From assembly GCA_947450865.1 (NCBI GenBank), contig CANFWR010000004.1:1-45272 (forward strand): DNA of 45,272 nt, read 5' to 3'. Positions within the stretch are counted from its first letter, which is position 1, and each line of letters opens with the position of its first letter. The notes under the pieces are model-generated. The model was not told the DNA's origin. It saw only the letters and a list, made by a program, of their open reading frames with translations, and made no database searches. Made by a program: the position numbers and the translations under genes. The stretch is from Cytophagaceae bacterium. GTDB taxonomy: Bacteria > Bacteroidota > Bacteroidia > Cytophagales > Spirosomataceae. Of the stretch, positions 26,503 through 33,385 are shown piece by piece.

Positions 26503-27063
26503 ATGAAAGAATTCGAACCTTTCAAACAGATTTACAAACAAATCCTTCAAAAACCGGAGATCAAAGCCAATGCAAAACAAGCAGCAGTAGCCGTTTTATT
26601 TATTGAAGTGGACGACCAAGAACCGCACCTTGTTCTGATTGAGCGAAATCAATACGATGGACATCATAGCGGCCAAATGGCTTTACCGGGTGGAAAAATG
26701 GATCCATCAGATCAAGATTTGCGTGAGACGGCGGCTAGGGAAGTGTTAGAAGAAATAGGTGTTGAGATTGATGCCGCTTCGTTAGATTACATCACAGAGC
26801 ATTGGATTCACGTCTCTAATTATTGGATGACCGCATTTTCCGTTCGACTGAATAAAAAGCTTTCCTACGATTTAAATAAAAGAGAAATAAATCGTATTTT
26901 TGAAATACCTGTGTCTTTCTTTCAAGATCCGGCTAATCTACAACCTTTTGAAGTTAGCTACGATGGAAATAAAATCCTGAGTCCTTCCTTTATGTATGAG
27001 GGGAACTTGATTTGGGGAGCCACAGCGTTAATAATGTACCAACTCTTCCACGGAGAAGATTAA
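26503..27063 (+). CDS. Nudix hydrolase, CoA-pyrophosphatase (NudL)-like
   Basis: It has 186 residues. The Nudix box is GGKMDPSDQDLRETAAREVLEEIGV, with the one-residue-longer spacing and upstream GQMALPGGK (compare LTxR...HxGQ...FPGGKxD) typical of CoA pyrophosphatases. The LIERNQYDGHHSGQ stretch corresponds to the UPF0035 signature. The start is ATG 26503, one base after the flavoprotein stop; an in-frame upstream ATG would overlap that gene deeply. It probably hydrolyses CoA or a related dinucleotide. parC begins 14 nt downstream, suggesting co-transcription. Confidence 0.9.
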   Translation: MKEFEPFKQIYKQILQKPEIKANAKQAAVAVLFIEVDDQEPHLVLIERNQYDGHHSGQMALPGGKMDPSDQDLRETAAREVLEEIGVEIDAASLDYITEHWIHVSNYWMTAFSVRLNKKLSYDLNKREINRIFEIPVSFFQDPANLQPFEVSYDGNKILSPSFMYEGNLIWGATALIMYQLFHGED

Positions 27064-27077
27064 TAGCGATAATTACT

Positions 27078-29834
27078 ATGAGTGAAACAGCGGACGGCGC
27101 ACTACAGAATCAGATTGCGGTAGCAGGGATGTATGAGAATTGGTTCTTAGAATATGCTTCTTACGTTATTTTAGAGCGTGCGGTGCCTGCCGTAGAGGAC
27201 GGTTTAAAGCCAGTTCAGCGTCGTATTTTGCACGCGCTTAAGGAAATGGACGATGGCCGCTTCAATAAGGTGGCGAACGTTATTGGTCAAACGATGCAAT
27301 ACCACCCGCACGGTGATGCGTCTATCAATGACGCCATTGTTAATTTAGGCCAAAAAGAACTTTTATTTGATTGCCAGGGCAACTGGGGAGATAACCGTAC
27401 CGGCGATAGCGCTGCGGCGGCTCGTTACATTGAAGTGCGTTTATCCAAATTTGCGAGTGATGTGGTTTTCAATAACCAAACCACTGAATGGCAGATGTCT
27501 TACGATGGTCGCAAGCGTGAACCCGTAACGCTTCCTATTAAATTCCCGCTTTTACTTGCACAAGGGGTAGAAGGTATCGCGGTAGGCTTGGCTACCAAGA
27601 TTATGCCCCATAATTTCTGTGAAATTATTCAGGCGTCCATCGATATTTTAAATAATAAGAAGGTGGAGTTGTATCCCGATTTCCTATTAGGGGGAATGAT
27701 GGATGCGTCTAATTATAACGATGGTTTGCGTGGTGGAAAAATCCGTATCCGTGCTAAAATCGACGAATTAGATAAGAAAACGCTTGTTATAACTGAGATT
27801 CCTTACACAACCACAACCACTTCATTAATCGATTCCATTATCAAAGCAAACGATACGGGTAAGATTAAAATTAAGAAGGTGATTGATAATACGGCCAAAG
27901 ACGTAGAGATTCAAATTCAATTAGCACCGGGTATTTCTCCGGACGTAACGATTGACGCTTTGTATGCCTTCACAGATTGCGAGGTATCCATTTCACCTAA
28001 TGCCTGTGTGATTATCGAAGATAAGCCACACTTTATGGGTGTAGGTGAAATCCTTCGCGTATCAACTAACCAAACAGTTGATTTACTTCGCCAAGAATTA
28101 GAGATTCGCAAAGGGGAGTTGATGGAGAAAGTGCTCTTCAGCTCTTTGGAAAAAATCTTCATCGAAAACCGCATTTACCGCGACATAGAAGAATGTGAAA
28201 CCTTTGAATTAGTCATCCAAACAGTAGATAAAGGCTTAGAACCTTATAAAAAGGACTTCTACCGCGAAATCACGGAGGAAGATATTCTGAAATTATTAGA
28301 AATCAGAATCAAACGTATTTCAAAATTCGACAGCTTCAAGGCGGATGAATTAATGAAGCGTTTATTAGACGAATTAGCAGAGGTAGAAGATCATTTAGCG
28401 AACTTGATTCGTTTCGCAATCGATTACTTCAAAAATCTATTAGCTAAATACGGCAAGGGAAGAGAACGTAAAACGGAAATTAAGAACTTCAATACCATCT
28501 CTGCGACTGTAGTAGCTGCAGCCAACCAAAAATTATATGTTAACCGCGAGGATGGTTTCATCGGCTATGGTATAAAGAAAGACGAATATGTGATGGAATG
28601 CTCGGATATTGATGATATTATCGTATTCCGTTCAAACGGTACTTGTGTCGTGACTAAAGTACAAGAAAAAGTATTCGTGGGTCGCGATATTATTTATTGC
28701 TCTGTTTTCAAGAAAAACGATGACAGAAAAGTCTATAACGTTGTTTACCTAGATGGCAAGTCAGGGACATCCTATGTGAAGCGTTTCAAAGTCACTTCGG
28801 TGACACGTGATCGTGAATACAAAGTGAGTAGCGATAATGCTAAATCGAAGATTACGTACTTCTCCGCTAATGAGAATGGGGAAGCAGAGGTAATCCAAAT
28901 CAGCTTAACCGCTAATTGTACAGCTAAAATCAAGCAGTTCGATTATGACTTTGCGAAACTTGCCATTAAAGGCCGTGAATCCTTAGGGAATATGCTTACT
29001 AAATACCCCGTTCGCAAAATCACGATGAAATCAGCAGGTGTATCTACCTTAGGTGGTGTGGATATTTGGTACGATCCTACGATTGGTCGCTTAAACCGCG
29101 ATGGTCACGGAGATCATATCGGTAATTTTGAACCGAATGATAGCATTCTGGCCATTTATGCATCAGGGAACTATGAACTTACTAACTTCGAGTTAACGAA
29201 TCGTTACCCAGCAGAGGAAATTATGTACTTGAAGAAATTCGAGCCGCAATCCATTATTTCAGCGGCCTATTTTGATGGTTCCAATAAGACTCACTTAATC
29301 AAACGATTCCATTTAGAGACTACTTCTTTAGATAAGAAATTCTTATTTATTTCTGATCACAAAGCAAGTAAACTAATTGCTGTCACGGATAATTTTGCGC
29401 CTAACGTGCAGATCAAGCACAAACCAGATGGGAAGACGAATGAATTAGAAATAATTCCCATCGATGAATTAGCCGAAGTAAGAGGGTGGAAGGCTTTAGG
29501 AAGTAAGTTAAATTATCCGAAACTAGTCGAAGTGGTTTTCCTAGAAACAGAGGAGGAAGCACCGGTAACTGAAAAGACACCCGATGCTCCTGAACCAGTA
29601 GAAATAGAGGAAGTGGAAGAAACGAATGAATCACAGGAGGAATCTCAAGTAGAATCTGTTTCAGATGAACCAGAGGCACCTGCAGAAGTCATTTCAGATG
29701 AACCTGAGTTTGTTATCAATTTTCCAGAAGAGACAAAAGAAGAGGAAAAGCCACCTGTTGAAGAGAAGAAAGAGGATGAAATACCATTTGAAATCAAAAA
29801 CCCGCCTAAAGGGGAACAATTAGGCTTATTTTAA
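27078..29834 (+). CDS. parC: DNA topoisomerase IV subunit A (ParC) with long acidic tail
   Basis: The DNA-cleaving subunit that pairs with ParE. It has 918 residues from ATG 27078 (upstream in-frame codons lie inside the Nudix gene). The breakage-reunion domain shows LEYASYVILERAVPAVEDGLKPVQRRIL, YHPHGDASIND, GNWGDNRTGDSAAAARYIEVRL with catalytic Y117, and LLLAQGVEGIAVGLATKIMPHN. A coiled-coil/tower region follows, then a diverged beta-pinwheel C-terminal domain (about 480-820). Residues 825-918 are a disordered, Glu/Pro-rich tail with two SDEPE copies, ending in QLGLF, which resembles a sliding-clamp-binding motif. The stop overlaps the next start (TAATG). Confidence 0.95.
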   Translation: MSETADGALQNQIAVAGMYENWFLEYASYVILERAVPAVEDGLKPVQRRILHALKEMDDGRFNKVANVIGQTMQYHPHGDASINDAIVNLGQKELLFDCQGNWGDNRTGDSAAAARYIEVRLSKFASDVVFNNQTTEWQMSYDGRKREPVTLPIKFPLLLAQGVEGIAVGLATKIMPHNFCEIIQASIDILNNKKVELYPDFLLGGMMDASNYNDGLRGGKIRIRAKIDELDKKTLVITEIPYTTTTTSLIDSIIKANDTGKIKIKKVIDNTAKDVEIQIQLAPGISPDVTIDALYAFTDCEVSISPNACVIIEDKPHFMGVGEILRVSTNQTVDLLRQELEIRKGELMEKVLFSSLEKIFIENRIYRDIEECETFELVIQTVDKGLEPYKKDFYREITEEDILKLLEIRIKRISKFDSFKADELMKRLLDELAEVEDHLANLIRFAIDYFKNLLAKYGKGRERKTEIKNFNTISATVVAAANQKLYVNREDGFIGYGIKKDEYVMECSDIDDIIVFRSNGTCVVTKVQEKVFVGRDIIYCSVFKKNDDRKVYNVVYLDGKSGTSYVKRFKVTSVTRDREYKVSSDNAKSKITYFSANENGEAEVIQISLTANCTAKIKQFDYDFAKLAIKGRESLGNMLTKYPVRKITMKSAGVSTLGGVDIWYDPTIGRLNRDGHGDHIGNFEPNDSILAIYASGNYELTNFELTNRYPAEEIMYLKKFEPQSIISAAYFDGSNKTHLIKRFHLETTSLDKKFLFISDHKASKLIAVTDNFAPNVQIKHKPDGKTNELEIIPIDELAEVRGWKALGSKLNYPKLVEVVFLETEEEAPVTEKTPDAPEPVEIEEVEETNESQEESQVESVSDEPEAPAEVISDEPEFVINFPEETKEEEKPPVEEKKEDEIPFEIKNPPKGEQLGLF

Positions 29835-31147
29835 TGGAACAGAAACTGAATAATCCGAAAACATTGAATGCTTGGGCTTTTTACGACTGGGCAAATTCAG
29901 TTCATTCGCTAACGATTACTTCAGCCATTTTTCCTATTTATTTTCCTTCCGCTGCGATTACATTAGGTAGTGCCACCCCTGGGATGATCTCCATTTTAGG
30001 CTTTGAATTAAGCAATACGGTTGTTTTCTCGTATACTATTTCCGTTGCCTTCTTAGCCTTAACCATCTTAATGCCCTTCTTATCTGGAATAGCGGATTAT
30101 ACCGGTGCAAAGAAAAGCTTTATGCGGTTCTTTTGTTATTTAGGCTCTTTCAGTTGCATCGCCTTATTCTTTTTCAGCAAAGGCCATTATTATATTGGAA
30201 CGCTCGGATTCCTATTTTCCATTATTGGCTGGGGAGGGAGTATGGTATTCTACAATAGCTTCCTGCCTGAAATAGCCACTCCAGATCGTTTTGATCGCTT
30301 AAGTGCAAAAGGATTTACCCTAGGTTATATAGGTTCCGTTTTATTATTGATTCAAAATCTAACGATGCTCCTTAAACCCGAATGGTATGGTGGAATAGGG
30401 GGTGAAATGGCGGCGCGTGTTTCCTTTTTAACCGTAGGATTATGGTGGTTACTATTTGCCCAAATCCCTTTGCATTACCTTCCTGATTCAATTGCCAAAG
30501 AAAAAGACCAAAACCAATGGTGGCTAGGAGGATTCAAAGAACTTCAAAAGGTGTTCCAGGAGGTACTGGTAAATAAGGAAATCAAATTATTTCTAGTCAG
30601 TTTCTTCCTATTTAATATGGGTGCTCAAACGGTAATGTATTTAGGTGCTTTATTTGGAAGTCAAGAATTACACCTACCAGAAGATGCCTTAATTATTACT
30701 ATTCTGTTAATTCAGCTAGTCGCTATTCCGGGCGCCTATTTCTGTGCTCGATTATCAGGCTGGGTGGGTAACATAAAAGCGCTGGGTTTAATCGTCTTTG
30801 TTTGGATATTTGTGTGTGCCTATGCTTATACGGTAACCTCGCAATTCAATTTTTATTTATTAGCTACCGCAATCGGTTTCGTCATGGGGGGGATTCAATC
30901 GAATAGCCGTGCCACCTATGCTAAATTATGTCCAAAAGGGGAGAAGGATACTGCCTCCTATTTCAGTTTCTATGATGTTTGCGACCGTATGTCCACGGTT
31001 ATAGGAACCTTTATGTTTGGCCTAATTATTCAGCTAACAGGAAATATGCGGATTAGTATATTGGTTCTGACCTTTGTTTTTGGGGCTAGTTTATTATTCC
31101 TTAGACCATTATTAAGCAGCGCAAAGGCAAAAGCTATATGGGGATAA
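29834..31147 (+). CDS. MFS transporter, UMF1 / Atg22-like family
   Basis: A 437-residue polytopic membrane protein. It opens NPKTLNAWAFYDWANSVHSLTITSAIFPIYF, the hallmark of the UMF1/Atg22-like branch of the major facilitator superfamily. It has about 11-12 hydrophobic segments and the loop SGIADYTGAKKSFMR in the MFS position between helices 2 and 3. Substrates of bacterial members are not established; yeast Atg22 exports amino acids from the vacuole. It is translationally coupled to parC (TAATG) and its end overlaps the convergent oxyR by 14 bp. Confidence 0.9.
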   Translation: MEQKLNNPKTLNAWAFYDWANSVHSLTITSAIFPIYFPSAAITLGSATPGMISILGFELSNTVVFSYTISVAFLALTILMPFLSGIADYTGAKKSFMRFFCYLGSFSCIALFFFSKGHYYIGTLGFLFSIIGWGGSMVFYNSFLPEIATPDRFDRLSAKGFTLGYIGSVLLLIQNLTMLLKPEWYGGIGGEMAARVSFLTVGLWWLLFAQIPLHYLPDSIAKEKDQNQWWLGGFKELQKVFQEVLVNKEIKLFLVSFFLFNMGAQTVMYLGALFGSQELHLPEDALIITILLIQLVAIPGAYFCARLSGWVGNIKALGLIVFVWIFVCAYAYTVTSQFNFYLLATAIGFVMGGIQSNSRATYAKLCPKGEKDTASYFSFYDVCDRMSTVIGTFMFGLIIQLTGNMRISILVLTFVFGASLLFLRPLLSSAKAKAIWG

Positions 31148-32057
31148 TATTGCGCTCCTGAGGCTTTTTCCATGAATCAGGTATATGCGCTAATATTTCA
31201 ACCTCTAATGCCTTTACAATGGCTTTTCTAGAATAGGAAATTGCATGAACTAGCGCCACTTCTCTAACGGGCTTAGGCTCAGGCAAACTATACACTTTTT
31301 CCTTTAACTTAGGGTCCAAGTAATCCACAAACATCTGAGGTATAATGGTTTGGCCAAAACCTTGATCAGCCAAACGCACTATCGTTTCCATACTTCCCGT
31401 CTGATACGTCATCTTGGTGCCAATCAAAGGACCAGAGGGTAGATTACAAATCGAATTCACCTGACTACTTAGGCAGTGACCTTCCTCTAATAGCCAAAGT
31501 TTGGAGGGATCCAAAGTGGATTTCAACTTAGAACCGTCTTCTTTCCACACATTCGAATACAAGAACAATTCTTCGTAATAGAGCGGTATTTCTACTAAGG
31601 TATCGTTTAGAGGAGTAACTAGAATACCAATATCAATTTTACCTTCCTGAATACCTTTCTTAATATTTGCTGTAGTAGTTTCTGCGATTCGAATCGTTAA
31701 ATCAGGATATTTTAACTGAAAATCTGCCAAAAATTTTGGCATCAAATAGGGGGCTATGGTAGGAATGACGCCTATAGAAACAGAACCATTTACCTGATTT
31801 GACCAACCTTTGGAAAGAGAGAGAATCGAATTACTTTCATTCAGAATCGCCCGGGCTTTAGCAATAACCTCTCTTGCTTCGAGGGTGGGAACGAGAGGCT
31901 TTGCCTTACGATTAAAGAGCGTTAGATTTAATTCATCCTCTAACTTTTGCACCTGCATACTCAGACTGGGCTGAGAAACACAACAATAATCCGCTGCTTT
32001 GGAAAAACTTTGCAGATCAGCTAAGGCCACAATGTACTCTAATTGAGTTATCGTCAT
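31134..32057 (-). CDS. oxyR: Hydrogen-peroxide-sensing LysR-family activator OxyR
   Basis: It has 307 residues. The N-terminal LysR winged helix (about 1-60) reads ITQLEYIVALADLQSFSKAADYCCVSQPSLSMQVQKLEDEL. The effector domain contains WLLEEGHCLSSQVNSIC, where C195 and C204 keep the spacing of the redox-active C199/C208 pair of E. coli OxyR within the same LLE-GHC context. This makes peroxide sensing by disulfide formation likely. It is transcribed divergently from ahpC-ahpD across a 108-nt region with a CTATA-CAAA-TATAG dyad, the expected arrangement of OxyR and its target. The 3' end overlaps the UMF1 gene by 14 bp. Confidence 0.93.
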   Translation of the reverse strand: MTITQLEYIVALADLQSFSKAADYCCVSQPSLSMQVQKLEDELNLTLFNRKAKPLVPTLEAREVIAKARAILNESNSILSLSKGWSNQVNGSVSIGVIPTIAPYLMPKFLADFQLKYPDLTIRIAETTTANIKKGIQEGKIDIGILVTPLNDTLVEIPLYYEELFLYSNVWKEDGSKLKSTLDPSKLWLLEEGHCLSSQVNSICNLPSGPLIGTKMTYQTGSMETIVRLADQGFGQTIIPQMFVDYLDPKLKEKVYSLPEPKPVREVALVHAISYSRKAIVKALEVEILAHIPDSWKKPQERNIIPI

Positions 32058-32071
32058 AGTATAATTAAAAA

Positions 32072-32127
32072 CTATACAAATATAGAAAATATAGATTTGA
32101 CTAATAACACTTTAATCAAGATCTTTG
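32072..32127 (+). promoter_or_regulatory. Candidate OxyR site and ahpCD promoter
   Basis: CTATA-CAAA-TATAG (32072-32085) is a perfect inverted repeat built from the CTAT/ATAG half-sites typical of OxyR operators, with extra ATAG copies at 32056 and 32091. Downstream, TTTG (32096-32099), a 20-nt spacer and GATCTTTG (32120-32127) resemble a Bacteroidota promoter; TAGATTTG (32092-32099) is an alternative -7 box. With the first option the dyad is centred near -55, the usual LysR activation position. Confidence 0.5.
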
Positions 32128-32165
32128 CATCACAATTTACAAGAACAATAAAACAACACATACAA

Positions 32166-32714
32166 ATGGCAAATCACATGTTAGGATTAGGAAGTCAATT
32201 TCCCACTTTTTCAAAAACTGCAGTCGTTTCTTTAGAGCAAGGAAAAGAATTCGCAACAATCACTTCAGAAGATCACAAGAAAGACGGTAAATGGTTAGTG
32301 ATGTTCTGGTGGCCAAAAGATTTTACTTTTGTTTGCCCTACAGAAATCGCTGAATTCAACCGCCGTGCAGGAGATTTCGCAGATCGCGATGCTTCTTTAA
32401 TCGGAGCTTCTACTGATTCTGAATTCGTTCACGCAGCTTGGAGAAGAGATCACGACGATTTACGTGGATTAAAATTCCCTATGTTAGCGGATACTTCTAA
32501 GAGCTTAGCAGAAGAATTGGGTATCTTAACAGAAGGAGAGAAAGTAGCATACCGTGTTACGTATATCGCTGACCAAGATGGTGTTATCCGTTGGGTATCA
32601 GCAAATGATCTTTCAGTAGGTCGTAACGTAGACGAGGTATTACGTGTATTAGATGCGTTACAAACAGACGAGCTTTGCCCATGTAACTGGAAAGCTGGAG
32701 ACGCTACATTATAA
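32166..32714 (+). CDS. ahpC: Peroxiredoxin, AhpC of the mycobacterial (AhpD-linked) type
   Basis: Reduces hydrogen peroxide, organic peroxides or peroxynitrite. The 182 residues include peroxidatic C57 in FWWPKDFTFVCPTEI and a C-terminal ELCPCNWKAGDATL with C171 and C173. That CxC arrangement, with the following N-W and G-D, is the one seen in Mycobacterium tuberculosis AhpC (ELCxCNW), which is reduced by AhpD rather than AhpF. I place the start at ATG 32166 (MANHMLGLG); an upstream in-frame TTG would run through the promoter. ahpD follows after 48 nt. Confidence 0.94.
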   Translation: MANHMLGLGSQFPTFSKTAVVSLEQGKEFATITSEDHKKDGKWLVMFWWPKDFTFVCPTEIAEFNRRAGDFADRDASLIGASTDSEFVHAAWRRDHDDLRGLKFPMLADTSKSLAEELGILTEGEKVAYRVTYIADQDGVIRWVSANDLSVGRNVDEVLRVLDALQTDELCPCNWKAGDATL

Positions 32715-32723
32715 TCATTTCTT

Positions 32724-32747
32724 TAGCCCCAGGATTCCCTGGGGCTA
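32724..32747 (+). promoter_or_regulatory. Strong hairpin between ahpC and ahpD
   Basis: TAGCCCCAGG (32724-32733) and CCTGGGGCTA (32738-32747) form a perfect GC-rich 10-bp stem with an ATTC loop. No T-run follows, so it is more likely an mRNA-stabilising or partial-termination element than a full terminator. It could keep ahpD expression below ahpC. Confidence 0.65.
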
Positions 32748-32762
32748 TTAAAATCAACAATC

Positions 32763-33335
32763 ATGAGTGAGACAAAAGACAACTTATTGGCGGAGATTAA
32801 TATCCCTGCCACAGAATCGTTTGCCCTTTTAGATACCCTAGATGCAGCAGATCACCGCTACATTAAAGATCTTAAAATCAATGTTTCGAATGCGTTGCGC
32901 GCTCAAACGTTGACAGAGAAAGAGGCTATTCTATTAGCCTTAGCGGTTTCTGTGAATCAAAAGCACAATAGAACGATTGATTCCCTAACAGAACTAGCGC
33001 TAAGTAAAGGAGCGACAGATGCAGAGATTACTGAAATGCATGCCTTGGTATCCTTATTGAATGCTAACAACATTTTCTACCGATTTAAGCACATGGTAGA
33101 TAAAGAGTACTATAATACGGCACCAGCAGGTATTCGTATGTCAATTATGATGAACCCTGTTTTAGGCAAAGAATTCTTTGAATTAGCTAGCTTAACAGTT
33201 TCAGCAATTAACGGCTGTGAGATGTGTGTGACTTCTCATGAGCAATCAGTGAAGAATCACGGAGCCACAGAAGCGCGTATTTTGGATGCCATCCGTCTAA
33301 CAGCGATCATTAAGAGTTTGATCGTTCTTTTATAA
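32763..33335 (+). CDS. ahpD: Alkylhydroperoxidase AhpD-like protein
   Basis: It has 190 residues. The carboxymuconolactone-decarboxylase/AhpD fold is recognisable from NGCEMCVTSHEQSVKNHGATEARILDAIRLTAIIKS. The catalytic set lines up with M. tuberculosis AhpD: E140 (12 residues before the first Cys, like E118), C152 and C155 (like C130/C133) and H159 (like H137). The position of H132 is Met154. AhpD passes electrons from a lipoylated protein to AhpC, and its place directly after an AhpD-type ahpC supports that role here. The C-terminus is slightly shorter than in mycobacteria. Confidence 0.9.
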   Translation: MSETKDNLLAEINIPATESFALLDTLDAADHRYIKDLKINVSNALRAQTLTEKEAILLALAVSVNQKHNRTIDSLTELALSKGATDAEITEMHALVSLLNANNIFYRFKHMVDKEYYNTAPAGIRMSIMMNPVLGKEFFELASLTVSAINGCEMCVTSHEQSVKNHGATEARILDAIRLTAIIKSLIVLL

Positions 33336-33359
33336 TAGTAGTTTTAGGTTGAGTGAAAT

Positions 33360-33385
33360 AGGGGGGAGCAATCCCCTCTTTTTTT
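33360..33385 (+). terminator. Intrinsic terminator of ahpCD
   Basis: AGGGGGGA (33360-33367), a GCAA tetraloop and TCCCCTCT (33372-33379) form an 8-bp stem with one G-T pair, followed by a run of T. It lies 25 nt after the ahpD stop and touches the stop of the convergent OmpA-family gene. Confidence 0.85.

Noticed and set aside
27012-27077. An upstream in-frame start for ParC (MGSHSVNN...).
   Set aside because: It is out-of-frame Nudix coding sequence; family N-termini align with ATG 27078.
29657-29712. A short direct repeat (TTTCAGATGAACC twice) near the parC 3' end, considered as a mobile-element footprint.
   Set aside because: It encodes the repeated SDEPE of the low-complexity acidic tail and has no inverted repeats or insertion signs.
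32043-32165. A 41-codon extension of AhpC beginning at TTG.
   Set aside because: It crosses the oxyR start and the divergent promoter region; peroxiredoxin homology begins at ATG 32166.
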